Below are positions 43,389 to 55,686 of a stretch of DNA of 64,000 nucleotides, piece after piece. Source of the DNA: Pycnopodia helianthoides (taxonomy: Eukaryota > Echinodermata > Asteroidea > Forcipulatida > Asteriidae); the NCBI GenBank assembly GCA_032158295.1, contig CM063243.1:7076948-7140947 (forward strand), given 5' to 3'. Both the position numbers and the translations under genes were made by a program. Below the pieces are notes generated by a model. The model was given only the letters and a program-made list of their open reading frames with translations. It was not told where the DNA came from and made no database searches. Each line of letters starts with the position of its first letter. Positions within the stretch are counted from its first letter, which is position 1.

Positions 43389-44422
43389 CTGTGTACAGTG
43401 TGAGACATGCAACACGTACCAAGCAGTGCACACAAAGGAACCACTGATCAATCATCCCATACCAAGCTACCCTTGGGAAAAGATTGGAGTAGATTTCTTC
43501 ACTCTAAACAGCAAAGACTATTTGTGCACTGTGGACTATTATTCTGATTACTTTGAGATTGATAGCCTACCACATAAGAAGGATGCCAAAACTATAGTCA
43601 AACGCTTAAAACGTCACTTTTCAACGCACGGCATTCCGGCTTTCATCTACTCAGATAATGGTCCCCCTTTTAACTCACACGAATTCGCTAACTTTGCAAA
43701 TGACTATGAATTTCAACAGGTTACTAGCTCACCAGAATATCCACAGAGTAACGGTAAAGTAGAAAGTGCTGTTAAGATCGCAAAAACACTACTCTGAAAA
43801 AACACAGTTAGCAACGGATATGTTTATCAAGCTTTGTTGGCATGGAGAAATACGCCAACTGAAGGAATGGGAAGCTCTCCGGCTCAACACTTTTTTTGGA
43901 CGTCAAACGAGAACCGGTTTGCCAATCTCGCCAAATCTACTCAAACCAAAAGTGCAGAGCGACGTCCAAGTAAAGAAACAAGACAAACAAGTTCGTCAAA
44001 AACGTCACTACGACAAGAACGCAAAAGAACTGCCAAAGTTAAAGACAGGAGACACAATACGTATCAAACCAAGCGCGAACCGCACAAACAAACGCTGGGA
44101 AAAGGGACAAGTTCAAGATCAAGTGAACATCAGATCTTACAAAGTAAGAACAGAAGATGGACGCGAATACAGACGCAACAGAAGACATCTCAAACTCAGT
44201 TCGAAATCTTTCATACCGCAACACGAGATTCAATTTCCCACAAATGACCAAAACGAGTCAACAAAGGATACGACCAAACAAACGCAGAACACGAATAAAG
44301 GTACTCCACGAAACACGGAAAACACAGGAAAGACTACACTACCAGAGACAGAATTGACAAACATCAGACGCAGCACTCGAGAATGTAGAGCGCCAGCATA
44401 TCTAAAGGACTATATAACTTGA
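43389..44422 (+). pseudogene. Gypsy integrase core and C-terminal tail
   Basis: The integrase inserts cDNA into the host genome. It carries TCVQCETC (second half of the zinc site), KIGVDFFTL (first Asp), YSDNGPPFNSHEF (second Asp) and PQSNGKVESAVKI (Glu), with 35 residues between the second Asp and the Glu, the DD35E pattern. A frameshift near 43790 separates it from ALLAWRNTPTEGMGSSPA (43834-44247 frame), and the C-terminal part (RHYDKNAKELPKLKTGD, RRNRRHLKLSS) is in the 43766-44422 frame, ending with ECRAPAYLKDYIT. Confidence 0.85.
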
Positions 44423-44681
44423 ACTCAAATCGGATCAAAGACATCACTAGTTGATTACTTAAGTTGTTTATTGAGTTTGTGTTTCATACAAAGTAAGGAA
44501 AAGTTTAAGGATACAGTCTTATGGTTAAAAGTTAAACCTGTTAAACTTTCAGTGAAAACCAACTGTGAAAGTTTAGTCACTTACTAAGGATTTGCTTTGT
44601 GCAAATTTGATGTGTTTATTACTTGGTTTGTTGAAATTTGGAGTTTGTATATGTTCTTGTTTACTGTTAAAAAAAGAAGGA

Positions 44682-44844
44682 TGTTACGTTATATGTTATA
44701 CCGCCCTCTTGTGTTGATAACTTTAGGCAGTTGCCATGTGGGCAGCCATCTTGTTATTACTGCTATTCTTGAGACTTAGAGAACATGACCGATGATACTA
44801 GAACAGAAGTGTGTCTTTGTCTCTATTTATAACTATAAATAACA
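44682..44844 (+). repeat. 3' LTR of the gypsy element
   Basis: A purine tract AAAAAAAGAAGGA precedes TGTTACGTTATATG, a typical TG start. The sequence then reads CCGCCCTCTTGTG, GGCAGCCATCTTG and a TATA-like TCTATTTATAACTATAAATAACA. The end at CA (44844) is a guess, since no 5' LTR is present for comparison. Confidence 0.6.
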
Positions 44845-46261
44845 GTTATCAGAGGTGGCTAGTGGCCTAGACACAGCTGACCAAAAGAGGGCTTCATGGG
44901 AAGTAGTCTCAAAAGAAATTCTGTAAATCCCAGTGCCAAAGACCACAATTTTTAGTTTCTTTAATTTGTTTTCATGGTTTCATTTCTACAATAATATTCA
45001 GATTTTTAATCAAAACTGATATCCAATTGCCCAAGTTTTTTCACCAGATACATGTATGAAAAGACCAATGTTGGCCCTAATCACAACTTTAAGGAAAATA
45101 AAACTGAGACGCCTGGCAAAGTGACAATTTGAAGGGCAAAAATGTCAATTTTGCAAATTCTAAATACATGCTCTTTATTCTCAGACGACCCACAAAAAGC
45201 AAACGATAAACTGATCTGAATTTTGGTACAGTTCAGACTGTTTTTATTCTTGCCACACTGGTCAATGACCAGCTGGGCATGCAACTTCAATATGGCATAT
45301 TGCTGAAAAGACAAACAATACAATATAGGGCAGCTTAATTGCCCAACAACAATTACCGGGCCCGGATTCCTTGGCAGCTTGCCATATATATTCAAAAAGA
45401 GGAGCAGCTTGCTCTACCCCCATAAAAAGTGTTTACAAAATGTAATAATAAAATAAGCTAGATGCCAACAAGGCTTACAATTAATCCACTGCTTGAACAT
45501 GCAGTCGGAGTACAGGAACTAGCCCCACCTGAACTAGAGGGTGCTAGCAGTATTATAGAAGTAAACATTATTGAAACGAATTAATCAAATATGGAGAAAT
45601 TAGTTGACCCCCAGGCAGTGGCGGTCCACTTCTCTAGAAACAACTGCCAGACCCGTGCCAAAAGTACAAATTGAAGCCAATGGTTTGGGGGTATTGAAGG
45701 GGAAGGAGGTGGGTTTTCTTTAAAATTATTGCAAGCCCAAAGCAAGCTGAACTGAAAGTGAAAGGAGTTTTCCCGCTGACGCGCTAACGCGAAGTGAGAG
45801 CCCGCCCACAAAGAATATTTGGTCCCGCTGATTGGCCCAAGGTACAGAACATTGCACATTTGCATAAACGAAAGTGAATGACGACCTAATTGGCACACGC
45901 CAAAACCAAACAAACCTTGCCAAGGCGACGTAGCGACTGCAACTGGACCCGGCTAGGCGACTGAGGGCGCCGCATACTGCTTGCGGGTGTCTGTGGTGAA
46001 TAATGTATTTTATCTTAAGCGATAAAATTAAAATGCATGTTCTTAAAAAATAGCACAGGGGTGACACTTGTTTTTCTCAGGTAAGGGCAAGGATGATACT
46101 GTGTAATTATAAAAGTGATTTTGTGGGTAGGTGAACAGTTTTTAGGACCCCAAAATACTCAAAGTTGCTTGTTACTATGGAAACGGGCTATGTATTGATT
46201 TTAAAAGTATATTTTGTCCACCTGTACTTGCACCCCTAGTCCTTTCATTCTACAAAATATT
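44845..46261 (+). other. XPO5 intron without recognised genes
   Basis: Several overlapping frames on the minus strand (45081-45395, 45581-45913, 45726-46067) share no motif with known proteins. A GC-richer patch lies at about 45770-45990. Confidence 0.35.
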
Positions 46262-47352
46262 TGTTTTAGGTGTTCGGGCACTCCGCCCAGAACGCCTCTT
46301 GTTTTTGTTCCGTTTTTTTTCTCTCTCTCTCTTTTTTAGGTGTTCGTAGCATAGCGCGCAACACCTCTTGTTTTTGTTCAGTTTTTTATTTTTCTTAATA
46401 CTTCTTCTTCTCCCCCGTCTTTGTCCGCTAACAAAAGCACACTTCCCAAGCTCATATCAACTTGAAATTTCACATAAAGTTAGATATTCATTAGGAGATG
46501 AAACCGCTTTAGTTACGTCATGATGACGTCATTAGTTATTGAAATACACTAAATCAAAGTTTATTGATTTAAATAAATCATAACTCAAGAACCCTAAATC
46601 GGATTGTTACAATCTAAATGTTATCGGAAAGGGAATTAAACACTCAACAAACAATACATAGAATGTGACCCCATTTGACCTCGACTTCCGGTTCAAATCA
46701 GAAGTTGAACATTTCAAAAATTCATATCTCAATAACTACAAATCATTTCATCACAATTTGTACATCAGATTGTAGGTCTGTTAGCCTGCTCAAACATTTG
46801 TACAAAAATAATTTCAATTTAACCTAAACTTTTGGTCGAAATCCGACGTAAGACGCTATCTTTTGTTGTCCCAAATTTACTGTGTATATGCAAAAGCACT
46901 GTGGCTGGTTGTTCCGCTCCATTGATCAGACGGTTCATTGATCAGAATGACCACAAAGCCTGATTTGGTATGCTGTATTAGTCTAATCCACGCAAACATG
47001 CTAATGACAGAACTTTTGTCATCCAACTAAGACACCCTTTCGGTGGTCTGGTGGTAAGACATCTGCTCTAGCAGTGCAACTGTCTTGGGTTCGAATCCCA
47101 CCCGAGTAATGTGCCTCTGTTTTGTTCTTTCTTTTTTTACGTAACTCAGGAAAGTACTTAGTATACAGTGCTTAATACACCTAGGGAAAGGGTTAAATGG
47201 GTTATCAAAGCCTTGATAAAAAAAAAATCAGTTTTGAAATCATTTTGACGTCATCGGTTTTCAAATTTCTTAATGTTTCTTATTTCAATTTTGAAAATCT
47301 TTAGAGTGTATCAATATTTCGTACAGAGACATGTTTACACTAACTCGGACAT
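46262..47352 (-). repeat. Modular CTTCCGG/GACGTCA repeat, reverse-oriented unit with a SINE-like tRNA segment
   Basis: It begins with two hairpins (AGGTGTTCGGGCACTCCGCCC and AGGTGTTCGTAGCATAGCGC), then TACTTCTTCTTCTCCCCCG, AGCACACTTCCCAAGCTCAT, CATGATGACGTCAT, TTGACCTCGACTTCCGGTTC and TCATATCTCAATAACTAC. This is the reverse order of the units at 28.5-31 kb. A tRNA-like segment at 47043-47108 lies near its far end. Confidence 0.65.
47043..47108 (+). ncRNA. tRNA-derived (Glu/Asp-like) segment
   Basis: GGTGGTCTGGTGGTAAGACA resembles the D-arm region of tRNA-Glu/Asp, and GGTTCGAATCCCACC is an excellent box B and T-arm. The acceptor stem does not close, so it is likely a SINE head or decayed copy. 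Confidence 0.5.
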
Positions 47353-49365
47353 GTCAACACCCAACACCTTGTTTTTGTTTCTACAAAAATATATGTCTAA
47401 TGTTTTTAATACTTCTTCTTCTTCTTATCCCTCGCGATTGTCTGCTAACAAAAGCACACTTCCCACGCTCACACAACCGAAGGCTACTGAACAGATAGTC
47501 AACGCCCTCATCTCTTCACGCCTTGATTTCTGCAACTCACTTTTTGTAGGCCTTCCTCAACAACAACTTAATAAACTGCAACGCCTCCAAAATTCTGCTG
47601 CAAGACTAGTAACTCTCACCAAAAAATATAGTCATATAACACCTGCTCTTGAATCCCTCCATTGGCTTCCAGTTGCAAAACGCATCACCTTCAAAGTTCT
47701 ATTGCTGGTCTACCACACAGTTTATGGCTCCATGGGGTGACTGCAGTTTTTTCCATGCTGGCCCTACTCTCTGGAACAGTCTTCCACTTGCCCTTCGTCA
47801 AGCCTCATCAGCCAGTTCTTTCAAACAATTACTCAAAACCTATTTGTTCACACTTTAATCCCTATTTATAGTGTTTATTTCTATTATATTCTTTGCATAA
47901 TTTTTGTTGAGCGCCTTGACTGCACTGCATGACGGAATTGTGCGCAATATAAGAATCCACTATATTATTATTATTATTATTATATACTTTAATAATCATT
48001 AGTAGATAAAACCATTGCAATGACGTCATGATGACATCATCAGGTGTCAAATTACAACGGTTTTAAGGTTTAAACAGGACCATTTGCTTTTTGCTGTAGA
48101 TTCGGCAATCGGAAAGCTATGATGTTCATAATTAGGCATCTAATAGATCAAGACTGGGACAACGTTTGAAAAGTTTGCGCCAAAATCGTATGACCTTTAC
48201 TTCCGGTCGTTCCAGAAGGTCAAAGTCTGCCTTTGTGGTTTTTCGTGAAAAATTTCAATTTTGGGGCATAACTCAAGATTGAAATCGAATCGAACATTGA
48301 AACTCATAAGACAATTGAACCTCAATATCAAGACGACACAAACGTGATGATGTCATGATGACGTCATCAGGTTTTGAATTACAATAAATCAAAGTTGAAT
48401 ATTTGTAAAAAATCATAACTCGTGAACCACGTGATGGATTTTTACAATCTACACATCATCGGACAGGTCGTTGAAGATGTAACAAACGCTACACAAAACT
48501 TGACCCTATTTGACTTTGACTTCCGGTTCAAACTGGAAGTTAAAAACTTTAAAAATTCATATCTTAAATACTAGTTAACTTTTCAGCATGAATTTTGTAT
48601 CAGGTTGTAGAACGTTTAGTCTGCCCAAACTTTTGCACAAAGATACCAATATTTTTATCTTTACATCTGGTTGAAAAAGGACGATATAGCGCCCGTTTAA
48701 GTTGACCCGCATTGATGATGCACGATAGTGAAAGAACACATGTACATTTACACGCTCAGTTAAGTTTACGTGGGCATTGCACTGAACAGCTACATGTTGG
48801 AATACATCGTCGCTGTTGTTTCATCGATATTGCATACCCAAAGATAGTCCGTCTAATATTTGGAAAATTCATAACTCCGGAACCCCATGTTGGATTTTTA
48901 CAATCTACACATCATCGGATAGATCGTTAAAAGTTCAACAAACGCTACACAGATCATGACCCCATTTGACCTTAACTTCCAGTTCAGACGGGAAGTTTAA
49001 CATTTTCGAAAAATTTATATCTCAAAAACTATAAATCATTTCAGCATAATTTTTGCATCAGAATGTAGATATATGATCCTGCTCAAACTTTTTCAAAGAG
49101 ATGACAACATTTTTATCTTTACATCTGGTCGAAACCGGCATTAAAGCGCACGTATTAGTTGACTCTCTTTCATAACGCACGCTAGCTAAAAAAGGGCGTC
49201 GCGTTGAGGTCATCAGTTTTCAAGTTAAGCTTTATTTCAAAAATGTTACTTTGAAGACATGACTACCAAATTTCCTCTGTTTTTTCCACCAGCTCTGTTA
49301 TTTTGGTTACGTCTTACGTGTCTTCCGAACATCTTGTTTTTGTTAGAACAAAAACTTAAGTCTAG
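47353..49365 (-). repeat. Modular CTTCCGG/GACGTCA repeat, reverse copy of 28508-29790, split by an L2 fragment
   Basis: It begins CAACACCTTGTTTTTGTTT and ends CCGAACATCTTGTTTTTG. After the L2 insertion (47455-47985) it reads CATGATGACATCATCAGG, TTACTTCCGGTCGTTCC, TTGGGGCATAACTCAAG, TGACTTCCGGTTCAAACTGG and ACTTCCAGTTCAGACGGG. All are reverse complements of segments in 28508-29790 in mirrored order, giving a ~1.3-kb inverted pair 20 kb apart. Confidence 0.75.
47455..47985 (+). mobile_element. 5'-truncated L2-type LINE 3' end
   Basis: The plus-strand peptide has IVNALISSRLDFCNSLFVGL, QQLNKLQRLQNSAARLV, ITPALESLHWLPVAKRI and, after an internal deletion and frame change near 47735, FFHAGPTLWNSLPLALRQAS and FKQLLKTYLF. 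This is the terminal RT region of L2-type elements. It ends with TGTGCGCAATATAAGAATCC and a (TAT)n tail. It is inserted in the modular repeat, which continues on both sides. Confidence 0.8.
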
Positions 49366-49496
49366 TTTTAATTGTAACTGTGGACACATATGTTAAATAT
49401 TTACTTGAAATGACTCTTAACCATTTCCTTTTCTGTTAAAACTCTTTAGCTGGGAGTGAAAATGATATGAAGATGTTTTTGATTTTGTTTGCTTAG

Positions 49497-49634
49497 ATTG
49501 TGGAAAGAACTCTTCTTCCATGTGCAGCTAACTGGTTGTTTACGTGTCTACTGCAAGGCCTTCAAATTCATGGGCAACATGAAGCATGTATGGCTTGGCT
49601 AATTCAGAGGACATTTCAACATTATGAAATTTTG
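49497..49634 (+). CDS. XPO5: Exportin-5, exon d
   Basis: The acceptor is TTTTGTTTGCTTAG and the donor is TTG|GTAAGT; 46 complete codons. The peptide has PCAANWLFTCLLQGLQIHGQ and HEACMAWLIQRTFQHYEIL, closely matching WLFTSVLKGLQMHGQHDGCM of human XPO5 as I recall it. This is the best conserved stretch of the gene in the window. Confidence 0.95.
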
Positions 49635-50036
49635 GTAAGTGAATATTGTGGTTGAAGATTATCAATATAGTTAAGATAAACAGAGAGGTTTGTAATTTAA
49701 AACACAACTTCACTCAATTTACTCTTAAACCCATTACTAATGCATGTTCTTTAACCGACGAGTTTAATTCGCTAAGAGTTTTTAGTATAAACGTAAGAGC
49801 ACCCACTCTAGCCCTACCCTTACTGCCCTACACCCTGGCCGCCATGCTATCTTCTTCTTTTCCCTTAGTGCCGATCCAACTTATACGTGATTTTAAACAT
49901 GCTCTCAGAGTGTTGAGTATTCATTAAAAGTTATCATTTTGAATAAACTGTGATACAGTGTAGAGTTTATATTAGTGTATTTTTTGTGATTTCTTGATGG
50001 AAAATGTCACTACCCGGGCTTGATAGTTCCATCATT
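49635..50036 (+). other. XPO5 intron, first part
   Basis: No coding or repeat feature was recognised before the repeat copy that starts at 50037. Confidence 0.4.
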
Positions 50037-50742
50037 AAAGGGACACACCGGCTTACTGTTTACCTAATTTAATGATGTGGAATCACAGACAATAATTGAT
50101 TTTTAGATGGTTGTTGTAAAAAAAAAAATCATCAAAATGTCACGTAATTAACGAAAAATGTGAAAAAAACAAAACGCGGTCAAAGGTCAGCGTATGCGCT
50201 TTTCCAGCCGTTGCAACTGTCAAGTGTACGTGACATTGTTTTAAGTAGACCGGTGCTTTGTTTATGTATTAATTATAACAATTGCAGGGCATGAGGATCC
50301 AGTCTTCACACCCATCAAGCACAAATTCACGTGTAATTAAAAAACCACATCAACTTGTATTATGTGGACATCGTGCAGCTATTCGTCGTCGTCCTGCCGC
50401 GTGTGTAGCGCAGGCATCACGTAACGTGTCAATAGTTAGGGGATAATAGCTAGGACTTCAGACTAAAACCCTCGTTATACAAAACGTAATTAATGGTCTG
50501 GATCCCTACCCCTCCACAGGCTCCGAGTTCATGCCCCCGTGGTTTGTCTCTCTGGCCCCACGAGACGCGGCACCGGCTGCAAGGGACATGCCCCCAAGGT
50601 TTACCTGCTAGCTCCCCACTCTGATGCGCCGTAAAACATGCTTCTGTAGCACGGACTCTCTGAATGCAAATCTTACATTCGATTTTTCATCATTATTTTC
50701 AACTTGTATCCATAAACTGAATACATAGTCTTTTTCGTCAAA
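50037..50742. repeat. Second copy of the 10.4-kb DNA-element sequence (truncated)
   Basis: From AAAGGGACACACCGGCTTACTG to CATAGTCTTTTTCGTCAAAT it follows 10376-11091 closely, including CTCCGAGTTCATGCCCCCGT and GTTAGGGGATAATAGCTAGG. The right-hand third and the right terminal repeat of the other copy are missing. Confidence 0.75.
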
Positions 50743-50859
50743 TTCAAGAGGTAGACGTAGCACAGCAAACTCTGGGTTTTCAACCCCCCAAACCATTCAG
50801 GCTGCTGGCCTTTAGGGGTCCTAAAGAAACGGGTTACGAATTACCCCTGCCCACACCTT

Positions 50860-52210
50860 TCACGGTAGACAGAACCCATACTACGGCGAAGAAGAAAAAG
50901 AAGAAGTCAGACAAATGTTCTCCCAGCCGTACTTGGAAATGATGGAGCTGGACTCAGTGTCCAGGCCCGACTTCATAGCGGATTTCCGCTTCGTCTTGGC
51001 CTACCTGGCTGCCAGGGACAGCTGAGAGTGTACTCAGCGTCACACTGCCAATAGCGGGAGCCAATACTTAACTGGGGCGCTGTCCCCAGCTGATTCTCTC
51101 CCAGACCCAGAGCAGAACCTCCCCCGCCTAAACCGAGCATGAGCAGGCACCACTCGGGAGAGTTTGGTAGTCTGTCAGCTCAGTCGTCATGGTAACTCAC
51201 GTACAGTCCAGTCAACAACCACTCCGGACTACGCGCAATATAATCCAAGGGGAGAACACACAGGATAACGTGTTAATCCATGTGATGCCCCTCAAGGCAC
51301 TCGCTGTGAGGATTACGTGTCTGTCTCTGATGACTTGGACGATATGGTCTGTATGCTCAGCTTACCAACAGCTGAGAGCATAGCAATCATTCAAGAGACG
51401 CACTGGTCCACCAGAGCCCCGCCAATCATTCTTCATGATCCTGCCTTATTACTCCGGAAACGTATAGCTACATGTTCCAACTCCTGCTACCGTTTTCCAC
51501 AGGTAGACTTTGCAAATTGTTTTACAGTACCAGATCTCCAAATTGCACCTTTATGCCTTCCATTAACAAACTATACCGTCCAAAGTGTAATTTCACATTT
51601 TGGCTGGCCTACTAAAAGGACTTCCTGCCAATCTCACTGTTACCGAAAGAATTATCAAAGACAGAGTGCGAGAACTTCAAGATAATGCTCATAGTGCCCC
51701 TCTGGCACCAACATTCCTGGTTCTCTAGGTTAGTCAGACTAACTAGTAGGGCACCAGTTAATATTGCCTCAGAGGCCCAAAGATTTGTTCCAATTGTCAT
51801 TGGGTTTTCTCCATCCAGCTTCAGTGGATCTTCACCTGACTTGTTGAATATTGCCGAGATCCCTGGCAGCAGCAGGCCTTTCAGAAGACTCTGCAGCCAT
51901 GGCAGCACACAGTTGGCGAGCCTTGACCAGAGAGCTGACTTAACCGTTATGGTGTAAAGGGTGGATTACTGATCCCACCAGTGCGCATGTAACAGAATTT
52001 GTCGATTCCTTTTTTACCTTTTTTACATTTTTTTAAAGATGCTTTATGTTGGATGGCTACACTCAATATTGCATTTGTACTTGAATGTACCCCTTCAACC
52101 TCTGCAAAAGCAGTCATCCCCATTAAAACTAGTTGTCCTTTTTCACAGTTTGACTTGTCAACAGAAAATGCTAGTAACTTTTCGAAATTTGCTAACACTT
52201 GGTTTTAAAC
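50860..52210 (+). pseudogene. DIRS-like remnant (linker and recombinase N-terminus)
   Basis: Reading frames 51317-51685, 51685-51957 and 51999-52208 contain LIVPLWHQHSWFSRLVRLTS, comparable to LIAPFWPRQPWFTRLTTLLV of the DIRS copy at 35.9 kb, followed by a region that could be a recombinase N-terminal domain (WITDPTSAHVTEFVD after a frame change near 51960). An acidic Gag-like piece (DDLDDMVCML) lies upstream. The relationship rests mainly on the WFSRLV block, so I hold it loosely. Confidence 0.4.
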
Positions 52211-54101
52211 ACTGCTGCCTGGCACTTCAACCCTCTATAATGTGCTAGCATATTGAACACCCACTTCTCGTGCGACGGTCAAATTCTGTGTGTCGACATT
52301 GTAGGCCTAATTCCAAAAATTTCTCACCTCCGATACCTACAAATGTATTTACAGTGTGCATGAACATAGCAAGGCCGCTGAGCATAAATAATACTTTACA
52401 TGTAAGAAACTGCATTTCCCAAGTGTAAACACAAAATATTTTCTTCCTTTTCAAAGCGCCGTATAGTTTATAGCTGTTCAGTCTAGAATTCTTACACCTC
52501 CACAAAACGATGTCAGAATCAACTAAAGCAAAGAAATCAGTGATTAAATTTAGATCCTGCGGTGGACGTCTGTCAGCTCCAGACTTTGATATCCATTCTA
52601 CTTACCACAGATTTTTTGTCTGCTTACAGGGAACCAATGTGGAGTCTGCTTCACTTGGCATACCCTGGAATGGAAAGCCTTAACAGCATGGCTAGATAGT
52701 CTGGATAGATAGATAGCAGGCATAATCACACTAATGCAGAATCTTCAGGACCCACCCACAAATTCACACATACACCAAACCACATTATCATTCGTATCAA
52801 CAACGTGAAAAACAGCCGTGCCTTGGGTGAACTTGTGCTAACTTCAAGCTACAATCGCCCTTCGCTATTACAATTGCCCTTCGCTGCCTCATTAAAACAA
52901 CCAAGCCTGAAGTACTTGGGGAGTTCCAGGCTTATCCTCGGTGGCTTCCACGTCCCTTCTTTAATCTTCTACGTCAGTACATTTCTTCTATGAATGCATA
53001 TGTCAGCCACCTGAAATTGTACTACATACTACTCTTTTGAAAAGGCACCGGATGGAGGTAATTTATCTAGCTCTTGGAAGTACTACATGTACACTGAATC
53101 CCGTCTCGTTCTGTGATCCATTGATGTGAATTTGGTGATACCAGCAACACCCCAGCTCAAACTCTCAGCTTCCCCAGTCAACATATTTATGGTCTCTGTA
53201 AACATTGCTAATCGATTATTTGTATTATGGAAAAAAAGCCATCATCCCTTTTCCCAGCAAAATTGTACTATGGTTCATCACAACCTTTTTCTAGCTCCAA
53301 AGATGTCCAATGAGTGGCTACCAATTAACAACCTTCGCCCCTTAATATCTTCATTGGAACACAACTTTCACCACTTCATTTAACAATCTTTCCCTTAGGG
53401 TTGGTTAGGTGGGCCACATCCCTAGATTTTTGGGAGACATACCATGTAACCCATTCATGTAGATAACCAGGGGTTTTGCCGTTTACTTACTGAAAAAACA
53501 CTACCTCCCGGTTTTTGTAATTATTTCAACTGTACCACAAGTTCTTACCAAAAATAATCAAAGTGGTAACTGCAGCTCTGCGTCGACAGCAGATACACAT
53601 ATTCGTTAATATCTGGACAATCAGCTCGTTGTGAAATACTTCTCATAATCCCGAATCCCAGCAATAAATCAAAGACTATCAGCAAAAAAAAACTATGCTC
53701 CTGCTCAGCCACTTAGATCAATGCCTGGTCCTAAAGCTTAATCATGACAACCAACCTAACTAGGTGAACCGCTAATGGTGCGAAAAGTAACTCGAACAGC
53801 CACTACACATGCCAATAACATCTGATTTGTCAAAGGATATGACTAAAACGAATGTTTTCCAAACAATAACTAGATCAACTTCAAACATAGAGTGATGGTT
53901 GGTTGGGGGGAGGGGGGATCCCCAAGAAGTTTATTGTTTATATAGGTCAAATGTCAAGGTTTATAAGGCTAAACAAAATAATAATGATAATGTTGCGATC
54001 GATATAACTCAAGAAGAATGAGATTAATCTCAGTGCGGCATTTGCAAAAATTCATTCCTGAAAATTAACCTCTAGTATTATTTTTTATTATATTATTTCA
54101 G
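52211..54101 (+). other. XPO5 intron without recognised genes
   Basis: Several 60-85-codon frames without similarity. A G-rich patch lies near 53903-53920. The intron ends TATTATTTCAG. Confidence 0.4.
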
Positions 54102-54272
54102 CGACCCAAATTTGACACACTACAAAAGGTGATGTTGCAGATACCAGGAGTCACAATGGAGTCACTTGAGACATTTGATCATCGTTTTGTATTCAATTCT
54201 GATAATAGAAAAGCAACCAGTGATAAAAGTAAAAGGGATCACTTCAAGAAACTCATCGGTGGAATCATAGGG
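54102..54272 (+). CDS. XPO5: Exportin-5, exon e
   Basis: The acceptor is TTATTTCAG and the donor is GGG|GTGAGT; 57 complete codons. The peptide starts RPKFDTLQKVMLQIPGVTME and ends SKRDHFKKLIGGIIG. It corresponds to RPRYLEIRAVMEQIPEI and KRRKDQFKRLIAGCIGK of human XPO5 as I recall it. The next exon starts with a Lys codon, restoring the IIGK junction. Confidence 0.95.
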
Positions 54273-55312
54273 GTGAGTTTAAAAATTATCACTTTTGTTT
54301 AAACCATCAACTACTTGTTTACAACACCAGCAAGCATTTTGCTCCCTGAAATCTCTTAAAAATAAGGCTTTGGTGTCTGAACCAGCTCATCGAAGGGTTC
54401 TTATTACATTAACAACTACAGTTTCAACACGTACATCAGTTACGTACTGAGAAGACCTTCCAGGTAAACGAGGGAAATATTTAAAATAAAACATTTTGTT
54501 AACTAAAGCAGACTTAATCATCATCAGTTGAGAAATCATTTCTGATTCCCTTAAAAATGATTGGGCCATATCCTGAATTTTATTTCAGATGACAGCTACC
54601 CCAACAACAAAACGATGCATAGCCCTTAAAAAAAATGAATAGCCCCTGAATGACCCTAAAATGCTTAAATCTCATTTAGGAGTTTTTAGGATGCGTGTCT
54701 CCTTCTTCAGCCCCTTACATGATTTTTCTGTAATGAAGATCCAGTAGTGACAATTGATGAAAGACACCCTTAGACATGTTGGGTAGTTAATCTGGGCGAT
54801 TTCTGTTTTGCAAGGCATTTGTCTCCCTCGGATGTTCCCCTCCACTTTTAACCACCGAAAATAGTTGGTGGCTTTTAGGATTTTCTGATGGTACTGGACA
54901 AAGTCAGAAACTCCACAGTGTGCACAATTACATGGCCTCTATCAAGATGTCCTCCAGACATTAAAAAGCCTGTGATTGTAAACATTTCTGAGGAATGTAC
55001 TTATTTCAATTATTATTTGTTCGACCTTAACAAAAATAAATTACAGGCCGAGCCCTAAAAAACAGCAATGTTAAAAAACGATAATGACATGAGGGCACAA
55101 GGCAACTTAAAAAACAAAAATTAGAAAATCAAGTACAAGAAGTTAATCTTGGGAAGGATACAAGTAAACTACCTAACAAAAGGACCAAGCAATGCTAGTT
55201 GTGTTTAAGGGATTCGCTGATTGTAGAACCTTAAAGCAAAAAAACATAGCTCGCCATGTATGCTTATGATTCAACCCTCTACTGTGTTTCCCTGCACTCT
55301 TCCAACACTTCT
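54273..55312 (+). other. XPO5 intron without recognised genes
   Basis: No coding motif or repeat boundary was recognised before the inverted repeat that starts at 55313. Confidence 0.4.
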
Positions 55313-55686
55313 CTAAGTTTTCCTTCACTTGACATTTAGTGTTTCACTTAAACCTGGCTAATAATACCATCCTGACGGACTACTCTGCTTTCCTAGTGAT
55401 TTCATCATCATACGCAGAGACTGTTGAAAATGTTATTATCACCTCATTGTAAAACAATCCAATGAGCATGACGACCTTGAGCTTCTTTGGGTAACATTTT
55501 AAACTGGGCATCGAATTTCTGGCTCCTCGAACTCCTTTACTGCCCCTACATCTCCCTCATCAACCTTTCTGACCAAGATCAAGAAGGCCATTGAACTCAT
55601 CAACGCTGACGACTACGATCTCTGCACGTCACACATCATCTCCTCATCGTAATTGACATTGCTACCGATTCAACCTGGATCAGCTA

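Larger units (their letters stand above)
42255..44844 (+). mobile_element. Ty3/gypsy LTR retrotransposon, 5'-truncated
   Basis: It starts inside RT (FTNKGLKPDPN, then VEAILNMETPA) and runs through RNase H, integrase, a basic tail and a 3' LTR. The 5' LTR, gag, protease and most of RT are absent. Its reading frame is broken at 42306 (TAA in place of a Lys codon), near 42515, at the repeat insertion 43310-43388 and near 43790. It lies in the XPO5 intron in the same orientation as the gene. Confidence 0.85.

Noticed and set aside
45581..46067. Two ~110-codon minus-strand frames as a gene
   Set aside because: They overlap each other in different frames and show no known motif.
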